From contig NZ_CP071057.1 in the NCBI RefSeq assembly GCF_017161425.1, positions 1,923,501-1,987,500 on the forward strand: a stretch of DNA of 64,000 nucleotides. Reading direction: 5' to 3'. The position numbers and the translations under genes were made by a program. Each line of letters opens with the position of its first letter. Positions within the stretch are counted from its first letter, which is position 1. The stretch is from Marinicauda algicola (GTDB lineage Bacteria; Pseudomonadota; Alphaproteobacteria; Caulobacterales; Maricaulaceae). Shown here piece by piece: positions 36,298 through 44,421 of this stretch. The notes under the pieces were generated by a model. That model made no database searches, was not told the DNA's origin, and saw nothing but the letters and a program-made list of their open reading frames with translations.

Positions 36298-38616
36298 TCA
36301 GAGCCGGCCCGGTTTATCAACAGCTTCTACCGGCAATCCGGCCTTTTCGCCCGCTTCCAGGAGCCGCATGCGCAGCCCCGGACCGGACGAACCGTTCGTC
36401 TCGGCCATCTCCCGTGCAAGCCAGGTGCCAAGACGCCCGCAGTCGAGCTGTCTCAGCGCCCGCTTGACCGGGCCCACCGCCGCGGCGGTCATGGACAGGC
36501 GCCGATAGCCCAGCGCCGCGAGCACGCAGGCCTCCAGGGGACGCCCGGCGATCTCGCCGCACACCGATACCGGCTTTCCATGACGATCGCATGCATCCCG
36601 CACCGATTTCAGCAGGGAGAGCGGGGCCGGCGCGAGCACGTCGTAGCGCTCGGCGACCTTCGGATTTTGCCGGTCGGCGGCAAAAAAGTATTGCATGAGG
36701 TCGTTCGCGCCGACGGCGACGAAGTCGGCGAGCTCCAGGCACGCATCCGGCGCGAAGGCCACGGCCGGGGTCTCCAGCATCAGCCCGGCCTGCACCGACG
36801 CGGGCGGCGGGTGGCCGTGCTTCAGCGCGTGTTCGAGCTCCTGCTCCAGCATGGTGCGCGCGGCGGCGAGCTCGGAGACGTCGGCCACCATCGGGAACAG
36901 GACACGCAGATCGCGCCCCGCCGAGGCCCGGATCAGCGCGCGCAGCTGGTAGCGGGTGAGGCCCGGCCGGTCGAGGCCCATGCGCAGGGCGCGCCACCCG
37001 AGCGCGGGATTGGGCTCGCGCGTGGACGGGGTGTAGGGCGTGATCTTGTCGCCGCCGAGATCGAGCGTGCGGAACACGACGGGCTTGGGGCCGGCCGCCT
37101 CGTAGACCGCGCGGTAGAGTTCCTCCTGCGCGGCCAGGCGCGGCAGGGTGTCGGACACCATGAACTGGAACTCGGTACGGAACAGGCCGATGCCTTCCGC
37201 CCCGGTCTCGGGCAGCGAGGTCAGCTCGACCAGCAGGCCGGCATTGAGATGCAGCTCGATGCGCGCGCCGTCCTTGGTGACCGCCGGCTCCTCGCGCAGG
37301 CGCACATAGGTGCGGTGACGCTTGGCCAGGGTCTCCAGGCGCTCGTCATAGGCCTCGCCCACCTCTCCGGAGGGGCGCGCGTGCAGCAGGCCGAACTCGC
37401 CGTCGAGGATGACGCGGTCGCCGTCCTCGATGCGGTCGAGCGCGCCTTCCACCCGGCCGACCATCGGCACGCGCAGCGCCTTGGCGACGATCGCGGCGTG
37501 GCTCGTCGGCGAGCCCTCCTCCAGCGCCACGCCCTTCAGGCGCGAGCGGTCGAGTTCGAGCAGTTCGGCCGGGCCGATCGAGCGCGCGATGATGATCGCG
37601 TCCTGCGGCAGGGGGCGCTCCACCGCCGCGCCGGTCTCCGAGGCGAGATGGCGCAGGAGCCGGTTGGCGAGATCCTCGAGATCGTGCAGGCGCTCGCGGA
37701 AATGGGGATCGCGCGCCGTCATCAGCCGCGCGCGGTGCTCGTTCCTGACCCGCTCCACGGCGGCCTCGGCGGTCAGTCCCGAACGGATCGCCTCGCGCAG
37801 GGAGTCCAGCCAGCCCCGATCGTGGGCGAACATGCGGTAGGCTTCCAGCACGTCGCGCGAGGGCGAGCCGATCGGCACGCGCCCGGAATCCAGCAGCTGG
37901 TCGACGCTGGCGCGCAACCGCCCGATCGCGGCGTCGAGCCGGACCAGCTCGGCCTCCGCGTCCTCGGCGACCATGCGCGCGCTGATCACGTGGGGTTCGT
38001 ACATCACCGCGGTGCCCACCGCGATGCCCGAGGAGAGCGCCACGCCCTGGAAGCGCTCCGGCGCGGAGGGCCTGAGTTCGAGCCCGGAAAACGCCTCCGC
38101 CTTGACGAGGTCGCCGGAGACGACGATCTCGGCGAGCAGCATGGCGACGGTCTGGAGGGTCTCGATCTCCTCCTCCGTCATCGGCCTGACGGCCTTGGTC
38201 TGGTGCGTGAGCACGCCGACGAGGCGGCCGCCGCGCAGGATCGGCACGCCCACGAAGCTCTTGAACGGCTCCTCGCCCGTTTCCGGCTTGTAGGAGAAGT
38301 CGGGATGGCGCGGCGCGTCCTCGACCGCGATCGGGCGCGCGCGCCGGGCGACCAGACCCACCAGGCCCTCGTCGCGCGACAGGCGCACGCGGTGAACCGC
38401 TTCGGGGTTGAGCCCGTGCGTGGCCGAAAGCTCGAGCGCGCCGGAGGGCCGCATCAGATAGATCGAGCAGACATCGGCCTGGGTTTCCTCGGCGATGATG
38501 TCGGTCAGGGTGTCGAGACGCGCCTGGGCATCGTCCTGATCGGCCATGAGATCGCGAATCCGCGCCAGCAAGCGGCGCGGGCCCCGTAAGCCCTTGGACT
38601 TGATCTCAGAATTCAT
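36298..38616 (-). CDS. ptsP: Phosphoenolpyruvate-protein phosphotransferase PtsP (EI-Ntr)
   Basis: PtsP is the first enzyme of the nitrogen-related PTS; it takes phosphate from PEP and passes it to NPr. The 772 residues comprise a GAF sensor domain (about 15-165), the swivelling phosphohistidine domain with the active EEGSPTSHAAIVAKAL motif near residue 370, and the PEP-binding TIM barrel (about 430-740) with GIGLFRTEFQFM, VFRTLDLGGDK and SVCGEIAG. The GAF domain, which senses glutamine in studied relatives, separates PtsP from sugar-type PtsI. It lies downstream of lysC in the order usual for alphaproteobacteria. Confidence 0.96.
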   Translation of the reverse strand: MNSEIKSKGLRGPRRLLARIRDLMADQDDAQARLDTLTDIIAEETQADVCSIYLMRPSGALELSATHGLNPEAVHRVRLSRDEGLVGLVARRARPIAVEDAPRHPDFSYKPETGEEPFKSFVGVPILRGGRLVGVLTHQTKAVRPMTEEEIETLQTVAMLLAEIVVSGDLVKAEAFSGLELRPSAPERFQGVALSSGIAVGTAVMYEPHVISARMVAEDAEAELVRLDAAIGRLRASVDQLLDSGRVPIGSPSRDVLEAYRMFAHDRGWLDSLREAIRSGLTAEAAVERVRNEHRARLMTARDPHFRERLHDLEDLANRLLRHLASETGAAVERPLPQDAIIIARSIGPAELLELDRSRLKGVALEEGSPTSHAAIVAKALRVPMVGRVEGALDRIEDGDRVILDGEFGLLHARPSGEVGEAYDERLETLAKRHRTYVRLREEPAVTKDGARIELHLNAGLLVELTSLPETGAEGIGLFRTEFQFMVSDTLPRLAAQEELYRAVYEAAGPKPVVFRTLDLGGDKITPYTPSTREPNPALGWRALRMGLDRPGLTRYQLRALIRASAGRDLRVLFPMVADVSELAAARTMLEQELEHALKHGHPPPASVQAGLMLETPAVAFAPDACLELADFVAVGANDLMQYFFAADRQNPKVAERYDVLAPAPLSLLKSVRDACDRHGKPVSVCGEIAGRPLEACVLAALGYRRLSMTAAAVGPVKRALRQLDCGRLGTWLAREMAETNGSSGPGLRMRLLEAGEKAGLPVEAVDKPGRL

Positions 38617-38685
38617 GCTCGATCCGGGTTTGTGCGGGAGCGTGGGGTAACGTCGCGTTCAATGGGCCGGTTCCACCCCGGTCCG

Positions 38686-39924
38686 TCAAGCCTGATCGAG
38701 GCCGTAGGCTGCGTGCAATGCACGTACGGCGTGTTCGAGCAGGTCGGCCTCCACCAGGGCGGAAATCTTCACTTCCGAGGTCGCCACCATGCGCACGGCG
38801 ATCTCGTGGCCGCGCAGCACGTCGTAGAGCGTGCGCGCGACATCGGCCCTGCCGCGCAGGCCGGTGCCGACCACGGAGACCTTGGCGAGCCCGGTCTCGT
38901 GCGCCAGGCTGGTCCCGGAGAAACGACTGATCTCGGTCTCCACCGAGGAAAGGGCGCGCTTGAGGTCCTTGCGTTCCACCGAGAATTCCAGATTGACCGC
39001 CTCGCCCGAGCGCGCGCGGGCCTGCACGATCATGTCCACGCCCACCTCCGCGTCGGCAAGCGCGGAGAAGATGTCGGCCGCCTGACCGCTGTCCGGGTCG
39101 AGCCCGTACACCGAGAGGCGGGCCTGGTCGCGCGCATAGGCGACGCCGGAGACCACGCGCCGCTCGGCGATGTCAGCGGCGGGCACGACTTCGGTGCCCT
39201 CGCTCACGCCCGGGTCGAGAAAGCTCGACTTCACCCGCAGCACGACGCCCTTGGCCTTGGCGTATTCCACCGAGCGGGTCTGCAAGACCTTCGCGCCCAT
39301 GGCGGCGAGCTCCAGCATCTCCTCGTGGGAGATGCGCGCGACGCGCCTGGCCTCGGGCACGATCCTGGGATCGGTGGTGAAGACGCCGTCGACATCGGTG
39401 TAGATGTCGCACTCGGCCTTCAGGGCCGCGGCGACGGCGGCGGCCGTCAGGTCCGTGCCGCCGCGGCCGAGCGTGGCGAGCCGGCCTTCGGAGGTGACGC
39501 CCTGATAGCCCGCGACGACCGGGATGACGCCCTCGCGCACGCAGGCCTGCAGCAGCGCCGGGTTTATGCCGGTGATGCGCGCCCCGCCCGGCGGGCCGTC
39601 GACCTCGATCGGCAATTGCCAGGAGAGCAGCGCGCGTGCCTTCAGCCCCTCGCGTTTCAGGGCCAGCGCCATCAGGGCGGCCGAGACCTGTTCCCCGGCG
39701 GCCAGCACCGTGTCGGTCTCCACCTCCCCGAGCCCGCCGCCCAGCTCCCCGGCCAGCGTCAGCAGGCGGTCGGTCTCCCCGGAGATGGCCGAGACCACGA
39801 CCGCGACCTGGCGCGCGTTCCTCACCTCGGCGGCCACGATGGAGGCCGAATGGGCGATGCGCACCGGCCCGCCCATCGAGGTGCCGCCGAATTTCAGGAC
39901 CAGGCGCTTGGAGGTGTCGGTCAT
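38686..39924 (-). CDS. lysC: Aspartate kinase
   Basis: Aspartate kinase commits aspartate to lysine, threonine and methionine synthesis. The 412-residue protein starts MTDTSKRLVLKFGGTSMGG, with the KFGGTS nucleotide motif; GRGGTDLTAAAVAAAL and DIYTDVDGVFTTDPR are further kinase signatures. Two ACT domains follow (about 270-410), containing NLEFSVERKDL and VSVVGTGLRGRADV; they mediate feedback by lysine or threonine. Homoserine dehydrogenase, which uses a downstream product, is encoded 4.5 kb away. ptsP follows on the same strand, and ubiG diverges on the other side. Confidence 0.97.
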   Translation of the reverse strand: MTDTSKRLVLKFGGTSMGGPVRIAHSASIVAAEVRNARQVAVVVSAISGETDRLLTLAGELGGGLGEVETDTVLAAGEQVSAALMALALKREGLKARALLSWQLPIEVDGPPGGARITGINPALLQACVREGVIPVVAGYQGVTSEGRLATLGRGGTDLTAAAVAAALKAECDIYTDVDGVFTTDPRIVPEARRVARISHEEMLELAAMGAKVLQTRSVEYAKAKGVVLRVKSSFLDPGVSEGTEVVPAADIAERRVVSGVAYARDQARLSVYGLDPDSGQAADIFSALADAEVGVDMIVQARARSGEAVNLEFSVERKDLKRALSSVETEISRFSGTSLAHETGLAKVSVVGTGLRGRADVARTLYDVLRGHEIAVRMVATSEVKISALVEADLLEHAVRALHAAYGLDQA

Positions 39925-40085
39925 CGGGTGAGACAAAACGCTTGAAGTGGACGGTGAGGGCGAGGCTCGATAAACCGCGCGCACGGTCCATATTGAGACC
40001 GCGAGAGGCGATTTCGTGACGGCCCCGTGATTACATCCCGGCCCGCCGGTGCGCAAACGCTTCAGGCTTTTGAGGAGGACCGCCC

Positions 40086-40856
40086 ATGGCCAGCGCCGCC
40101 GCCCCGGAGACCCTCACCACCCCCTCGGTCGATCCCGAAGAGGTCGCCAAGTTCGCCGCCATGGCCGAGGACTGGTGGGATCCCACAGGCAAGTTCGCGC
40201 CGCTGCACAAGTTCAATCCCGCGCGCCTGACCTGGATCCGCGAGACCCTGGCGCGCCATTTCGCGCGGTCGGGTCCGGAGCCTCTGAAGGGGCTGAAACT
40301 CCTCGATATCGGCTGCGGCGGCGGGCTCGTCTCCGAGCCGATGGCGCGCCTGGGGGCGCAGGTCACCGCCGTCGACGCGGCCGAGGCCAACATCAAGACC
40401 GCGCTGGTCCACGCCGAGAAGGCCGGGCTCGCCATCGACTACCGCCACGGCACGGCCGAGCAGCTGCTCGCGGCCGGCGGGCCCGGCCAGTTCGACGCCG
40501 TGCTCAATCTCGAGGTCGTCGAGCACACCGCCGATCCCGAGCAGTTCCTGGCCGATTGCGGCGCGCTGGTGAAGCCCGGCGGGATGATGATCGTCGGCAC
40601 GATCAACCGCACCGCCCGCGCCTTCGCCACGGCCATCTTCGGCGCCGAATACGTGATGGGCTGGCTGCCGCGCGGCACGCACCGCTTCGACAAGCTGGTC
40701 AAGCCCGGCGAGGTCCGCGCCGCCCTGGAAGCGGCCGGCTTCGACGTGCGCACGCCGGTCGGGGTGAGCTACAATCCGCTGAAGGACCGCTTCTTCATCT
40801 CCGGCGATGCCGGGGTGAACTATCTGATGGCGGCGGTGAAGGCGGGAAAGGATTGA
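40086..40856 (+). CDS. ubiG: Ubiquinone biosynthesis O-methyltransferase UbiG
   Basis: UbiG performs both O-methylations in ubiquinone synthesis, using SAM. The 256-residue protein has the family N-terminus (VDPEEVAKFAAMAEDWWDPTGKFAPLHKFNP), the SAM-binding LLDIGCGGGLVSEPMARLG near 72-90, and the UbiG-specific EVVEHTADPEQFL and TINRTARAFATAI blocks. A strong GAGGAGGA ribosome site precedes the ATG. It diverges from lysC, the normal alphaproteobacterial arrangement. Ubiquinone feeds the cytochrome bc1 complex encoded at the right end of the window. Confidence 0.97.
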   Translation: MASAAAPETLTTPSVDPEEVAKFAAMAEDWWDPTGKFAPLHKFNPARLTWIRETLARHFARSGPEPLKGLKLLDIGCGGGLVSEPMARLGAQVTAVDAAEANIKTALVHAEKAGLAIDYRHGTAEQLLAAGGPGQFDAVLNLEVVEHTADPEQFLADCGALVKPGGMMIVGTINRTARAFATAIFGAEYVMGWLPRGTHRFDKLVKPGEVRAALEAAGFDVRTPVGVSYNPLKDRFFISGDAGVNYLMAAVKAGKD

Positions 40857-40979
40857 TCTTGCCTGGCCTGCGCGAGGGGAGGTAAATCCCTCCCGGCTCT
40901 GGTGGAGCCGGCCGCGCGATGCGGCGAACTAAGTGCCCCGCGCCGGGACGGTGTCCCGGATATGCTGGAGGCATGTGTG

Positions 40980-41654
40980 ATGACCGATCCCGTCCATCTT
41001 TCCTTCGCCGAGGCCTATGACCGCTGGGCGAGCGGCTATGACGCCTACGACAATCCGATGGTGTTCGCCGCCGGGCGCGCGCTTTCGCGCCGGCTGCCGG
41101 AGGCGAAGGCGAAGCGCGTCGCCGAGATCGGCTGCGGCACCGGGCGCAATCTCGCCGCGTTCGAGGCGGCGGGGGCGGCCAGGCTGTGGGGCTGCGACCT
41201 GTCGCAGGGCATGCTGGCACGGGCGCGCGAGCGCGTGCCGGGGGCCGAACTCGTGCGCCACGACATGGCCGAGGCGCTGCCCCTGCCCGATGGCGCGGTC
41301 GATCTCGTCCTGTTCGCGCTGGCCCTCGAGCATGCCGGCGATCTCGACCTGCCGCTCGCCGAGGCCGCGCGCATCCTCGTGCCGGGCGGACGCGTGCTGA
41401 TCCTGGAAATCCACCCCTTCCTGTCGCTGTGCGGCGTGAAGGCGCATTTCCGCGACGGGGCGGAGGAGATCCACATGCCCACCCATGCGCACCGGTTCTG
41501 CGATTATCTCGACGCCTTCGCGGCGGCAGGCCTTGCCATCGAGACCTGCCGGGAGTGGACCCCGGCCGAGTTCGGCCCGGACGCGCCGGAGAAGCTGTTC
41601 AAGCGCGGGGCCGAAACACCGATTCTGGTGGAGTTCGCCCTCTCGCGGCCCTAA
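40980..41654 (+). CDS. Class I SAM-dependent methyltransferase
   Basis: A 224-residue methyltransferase. Motif I is VAEIGCGTGRNLAAFEAAG (about residues 41-59); the acidic loop is LWGCDLSQGMLARARER; the post-I region is LPLPDGAVDLVLFALALEHAGDL. The first 35 residues include a DRWASGYDAYDNP block seen in UbiE/BioC-type enzymes. The substrate cannot be assigned. The ATG was chosen because GGAGG lies nine bases before it; an ATG six codons earlier is possible. It follows ubiG by 123 bp and converges on the ligase operon, with the stop codons overlapping. Confidence 0.85.
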   Translation: MTDPVHLSFAEAYDRWASGYDAYDNPMVFAAGRALSRRLPEAKAKRVAEIGCGTGRNLAAFEAAGAARLWGCDLSQGMLARARERVPGAELVRHDMAEALPLPDGAVDLVLFALALEHAGDLDLPLAEAARILVPGGRVLILEIHPFLSLCGVKAHFRDGAEEIHMPTHAHRFCDYLDAFAAAGLAIETCREWTPAEFGPDAPEKLFKRGAETPILVEFALSRP

Positions 41655-42583
41655 CCCTCCTCCTGCGCCCTGTCTTCGGCATCAAGAAGCTCGTCCAGCC
41701 GCCCGCGCCGGCTCATCGCCCTGACCGCGTGGCGGTGCAGGCCCTTCCACGGATCGTCCTTCTGGGCGAGGCGGCCGGGAATATTGGTGATGTCCCAGTC
41801 GCGCGGATGGGCGCCGTCCTCGACCTCGCCCCAGTCGAGCGGTGTGGCGACCGTCGCGCCGGGCCGGCCGCGGGCCGAGTAGGGGGCGATGGACGTCGCG
41901 CCGTAGGCGTTCCTGAGATAGTCGAGGAAGATCCGGCCCCCGCGCTTGTCCTTCCTCTGTTCGAGCGTGTAGGCGTCCGGCTTGCGGCGCACCAGCAGGA
42001 GCGCGACGTCGCGGGCGAACTGGCGGATCTCGTCGAAACCGGCGCTCCTGTCGAGCGGCACGACGATGTGGAAGCCCTTCGACCCGGTGGTCTGGACGAA
42101 GGGGGTCATGTCGAGTTCCTCCATCACCTCCTCGAGTTCCAGTGCGGCCCGGCGCGTGGCGGCGAAATCCTCGGTATCCTCGGGCGGGTCGAGGTCGTAG
42201 ACCATCTTGTCGGGCTTCTCGAGGTCGTCCGCGCGCGCGAGATAGAGATGGTGCGCGATCACGGCCTGGTCGGCGAGATAGACCAGGGCGGCCTTGGAAT
42301 CGACGACCGGCGCGCGGAAGCTGCCGCCCTTCTCGCGGCGGGGAAACTCGATGCGTTCGATCCAGTCGGGGAAATAGTCCGGCGTGTCCTTGTGATAGAA
42401 ATCCTTGCCGCCGACCCCGTCGGGGAAGCGGTGCATGTTCACCCCATAGTGCTCCATGTGGGGGATCATCACCTCGGCCATGGTCTCGTAATAGTCGACG
42501 AGATCGCCCTTGGTGAGGTCCCTGTCCGGGAAGAAAATCTTGTCCCGGCTGGAGATGTCGAGCCGGTGGTTGCCGATCTTCAT
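41651..42583 (-). CDS. LigD-type DNA polymerase/primase domain protein (stand-alone)
   Basis: A 310-residue archaeo-eukaryotic primase-fold polymerase of the LigD PolDom type, used in bacterial non-homologous end joining to fill gaps, often with ribonucleotides. Signatures include LTKGDLVDYYE, HRFPDGVGGKDFYHKD, the catalytic pair Asp130/Asp132 in YDLDPPED, TGSKGFHIVVPL and KDKRGGRIFLDYLRN. In many bacteria this domain is fused to a ligase; here it is a separate gene in an ATGA overlap with the ligase gene, so the two are coupled. No phosphoesterase domain and no Ku gene are in the window. Confidence 0.93.
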   Translation of the reverse strand: MKIGNHRLDISSRDKIFFPDRDLTKGDLVDYYETMAEVMIPHMEHYGVNMHRFPDGVGGKDFYHKDTPDYFPDWIERIEFPRREKGGSFRAPVVDSKAALVYLADQAVIAHHLYLARADDLEKPDKMVYDLDPPEDTEDFAATRRAALELEEVMEELDMTPFVQTTGSKGFHIVVPLDRSAGFDEIRQFARDVALLLVRRKPDAYTLEQRKDKRGGRIFLDYLRNAYGATSIAPYSARGRPGATVATPLDWGEVEDGAHPRDWDITNIPGRLAQKDDPWKGLHRHAVRAMSRRGRLDELLDAEDRAQEEG

Positions 42584-43617
42584 GAGCCGCGCGCCTCCGG
42601 CTCGGTGACCTGGCTCTCGGCCTCCTTGTGGACGTCCTTGGGATCCTTGTCGCGCCGCAGGCCCTGGAAGCGGGGATGGCGCAGCCTGTCCTCGCCGGTC
42701 CACTCGGTGAATTCCACCTCGCCGACGAGTTCGGGCTCGACGAAATGGACGCCCTTCGCCGGCGGATCGCCCTCGTCATACGGGGAGTCCTCGCGCTCGA
42801 TCCGATCGAGCTTCTCGCGCGTGTCTTCGAGGAACTCGTCGTCGAAACCGGTGCCGACCTGGCCGGCATAAACGAGCTTGCCGTCGCGGTAGAAGCCCAG
42901 CAGCAGGGCGCCGAAGCCCTTGCGCTCGCCCTGCGGCTCGGTGAAGCCGCCGATGACGAATTCCTGCTGCATGACGCATTTGAACTTCAGCCAGTTCGCG
43001 CTGCGCCCATGGGTGTAGCCGGCATCGGCCTTCTTCGCGATCAGGCCCTCCCAGCCCTTGTCGCAGGCCTGTTCGTAGTAATCGAGGCTGTCGGCGATGC
43101 GGTGCTCGGTGAAGCGCAGCGGGTCCTCCCATTCCACCGCCTCGCGCAGGAGCGATTTCCTCTCCTTCAGCGGCACGTTCGAGAGGTCGTGGCCGTCGGC
43201 ATGCATGCAGTCGAACACGTAATAGAAGACCTTGACCTGGCGGGCAGCCTCCTCGGGGCCGGACGCCTGCATGCGCGGCTGCAGGCGCTGGAAATCGCTG
43301 ACACCGTCCTCGTCGAAGGCCGCCATCTCGCCATCGAGCACGAGACCCTTCGCGGCGTGCTCGCCAAGCGCCTCGGCGATGTCGGGATAGGTGTCGTTCA
43401 GGCACTTCCCGTTGCGGCTCATCAGCCGGACCGAGCCGTCCTCCTCGACATAGGCGACGACCCGCTCGCCATCGAGCTTCCTTTCGAAGACCCAGTCCTC
43501 GCTGGTGAAATGGTCGTGGGTGAGCCTGGCGAGCATCGGGTCCATCCAGTCGGGGAAGTTCCGCGCCTTCGCCTTGTCGCGCGCATCCTCGCCGAGCGTG
43601 TCGATCAGCTTCGCCAT
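42580..43617 (-). CDS. ATP-dependent DNA ligase, LigD ligase module (stand-alone)
   Basis: A 345-residue ATP-dependent DNA ligase. Motif I is FERKLDGER, with Lys47 as the adenylated residue. VLDGEMAAFDEDG carries motif III, DKGWEGLIAKKADAGY motif IV and NWLKFKC motif V. An OB-fold follows (about 225-330). It matches the ligase part of LigD and has no DNA-binding extension. Paired with the polymerase module, it forms a split LigD for double-strand-break repair. Ku would be expected elsewhere in the genome. A weak EcfG-like promoter lies just upstream, which would make repair stress-inducible. Confidence 0.94.
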   Translation of the reverse strand: MAKLIDTLGEDARDKAKARNFPDWMDPMLARLTHDHFTSEDWVFERKLDGERVVAYVEEDGSVRLMSRNGKCLNDTYPDIAEALGEHAAKGLVLDGEMAAFDEDGVSDFQRLQPRMQASGPEEAARQVKVFYYVFDCMHADGHDLSNVPLKERKSLLREAVEWEDPLRFTEHRIADSLDYYEQACDKGWEGLIAKKADAGYTHGRSANWLKFKCVMQQEFVIGGFTEPQGERKGFGALLLGFYRDGKLVYAGQVGTGFDDEFLEDTREKLDRIEREDSPYDEGDPPAKGVHFVEPELVGEVEFTEWTGEDRLRHPRFQGLRRDKDPKDVHKEAESQVTEPEARGS

Positions 43618-43652
43618 GGGGCCCGTCCGCCTCGTCTGCAGCTCGCCTGTTC

Positions 43653-43678
43653 AAAGCCTGCCGCGGCGAGCCTGTTCC
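43653..43678 (-). promoter_or_regulatory. EcfG-like promoter candidate upstream of the split LigD operon
   Basis: On the minus strand GGAAC is followed by a 17-base spacer and CTTT; the EcfG -10 is CGTT, so one of nine key bases differs. It ends 36 nt before the ligase ATG. General-stress control of end-joining genes is known in some rhizobia, which makes the site plausible but unproven. Confidence 0.3.
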
Positions 43679-43825
43679 ATCGGGGCCGGGGCCCGCGTGT
43701 GATCGAGAGACCACAGTTCGCCGAACCTGCAGCATCGCGCCGGAACGAACCCGGCCCCTTGCCGGTTCTGGTGTCCCAAGGGGGGAACTCGCCTCGAAAC
43801 CTGCTGGCCGCATGTGAGGGCCCAG

Positions 43826-44197
43826 ATGCCGCGATCGCGCCCGACCGTCCTCGTCGTGGAGGACGATGCCATCATCGCGCTCGACATGAAGTCGATGCTC
43901 GAACAGTGCGGGTGCGTGGTGATGGGACCGGCCAGCAGCATCGAGCGGGCGCTGACGCTGCTGGAAAGCGAAACGCCCGACGCCGGCGTGCTCGACATCA
44001 ATCTGCGCGAGGAACGCATCTGGCCCGTCGCCCGGGCCCTGCACGAGCGCGGCACGCCTTTCGTGCTGGCCAGCGGCTACAGCCGGGTCGAGGTCGATCC
44101 GGCCTTCCAGTCCGCGCCGCTCCTGAGCAAGCCGGTACTCATCTCCGACATCAGGCGCGGCCTGGCGAGGATCGGAATACTGAAGGACGGCGGCTGA
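43826..44197 (+). CDS. Single-domain response regulator
   Basis: A 123-residue lone receiver domain. The acidic pair is VVEDDAII (Asp13/Asp14 region), the phosphoacceptor is Asp57 in GVLDINL, and a C-terminal lysine lies in LSKPVLISD. It most resembles the FixJ/PhyR-neighbour class of lone receivers that end in a short helix. No kinase gene is adjacent, so its partner is unknown. The ATG was chosen over a GTG four codons earlier because GAGGG sits five bases before it. It faces away from the LigD operon and is followed by a strong hairpin. Confidence 0.88.
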   Translation: MPRSRPTVLVVEDDAIIALDMKSMLEQCGCVVMGPASSIERALTLLESETPDAGVLDINLREERIWPVARALHERGTPFVLASGYSRVEVDPAFQSAPLLSKPVLISDIRRGLARIGILKDGG

Positions 44198-44202
44198 CCG
44201 GG

Positions 44203-44225
44203 CCGGCCGGAATTTTTCCGGCCGG
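44203..44225 (+). terminator. Strong hairpin after the response regulator gene
   Basis: CCGGCCGGAA and TTCCGGCCGG form a perfect 10-bp stem around a TTT loop, five bases past the stop codon. No T-run follows the stem, so termination may need help. It also insulates the methionine operon promoter that begins six bases later. Confidence 0.5.
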
Positions 44226-44230
44226 AGCTG

Positions 44231-44258
44231 TTGCCAACATATAAGGATATCCTTATAC
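44231..44258 (+). promoter_or_regulatory. Promoter of the hom-metX-metB operon
   Basis: TTGCCA (44231-44236) and TTATAC (44253-44258) are separated by 16 bases, a plausible housekeeping promoter. The predicted start near 44265 coincides with the first bases of the SAM-II riboswitch. The palindrome at 44240-44257 fills the spacer and most of the -10. Confidence 0.55.
44240..44257. promoter_or_regulatory. 18-bp perfect palindrome, probable methionine-pathway repressor operator
   Basis: TATAAGGATATCCTTATA is a perfect palindrome and is very AT-rich for this DNA. It lies between and over the promoter elements, where a bound protein would block RNA polymerase. It resembles operators I recall for the ArsR-family regulator SahR, which controls methionine genes in proteobacteria; that link is from memory and inference. 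No regulator gene is adjacent. Confidence 0.6.
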
Positions 44259-44264
44259 GTCTTC

Positions 44265-44321
44265 TCGCGCCGATTTGAGCTTCAGCTTGCGGGCGCGGAA
44301 CAAATGCAGCTAAAGCGAAGC
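44265..44321 (+). ncRNA. SAM-II riboswitch (metA-type leader)
   Basis: A leader RNA that binds S-adenosylmethionine. It begins TCGCGCCGATTTGA and contains GGCGCGG and AAATGCAGCTAAAG, the conserved SAM-II blocks in the right order. P1 forms between CGCGCC (44266-44271) and GGCGCG (44292-44297). A pseudoknot helix is supported by GCTTC (44279-44283) pairing with GAAGC (44317-44321) and by AGCT/TGC pairing inside it. SAM-II elements precede methionine genes in alphaproteobacteria, as here. The start codon lies 100 nt downstream, so control may be at transcription rather than at the ribosome site. Confidence 0.88.
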
Positions 44322-44327
44322 GACGAG

Positions 44328-44356
44328 GCGGAAATTCGGACCTGGAGCCGAACCGC
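44328..44356 (+). terminator. Possible riboswitch expression-platform hairpin
   Basis: GCGG-AAA-TTCGG pairs with CCGAA-CCGC around an eight-base loop, seven bases after the SAM-II element. A short TTTCTT follows at 44363. It could be a weak attenuator that responds to SAM binding. No competing anti-terminator is obvious. Confidence 0.35.
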
Positions 44357-44421
44357 GCCCCGTTTCTTCCCCGGCGTTCGCTGATTTGCTCCGCTCCCGC
44401 GTCCACCGACCGGAGAGCGTC

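Noticed and set aside
43826-44197. PhyR-type general stress regulator
   Set aside because: It is a lone receiver of 123 residues without the sigma-like domain that defines PhyR.
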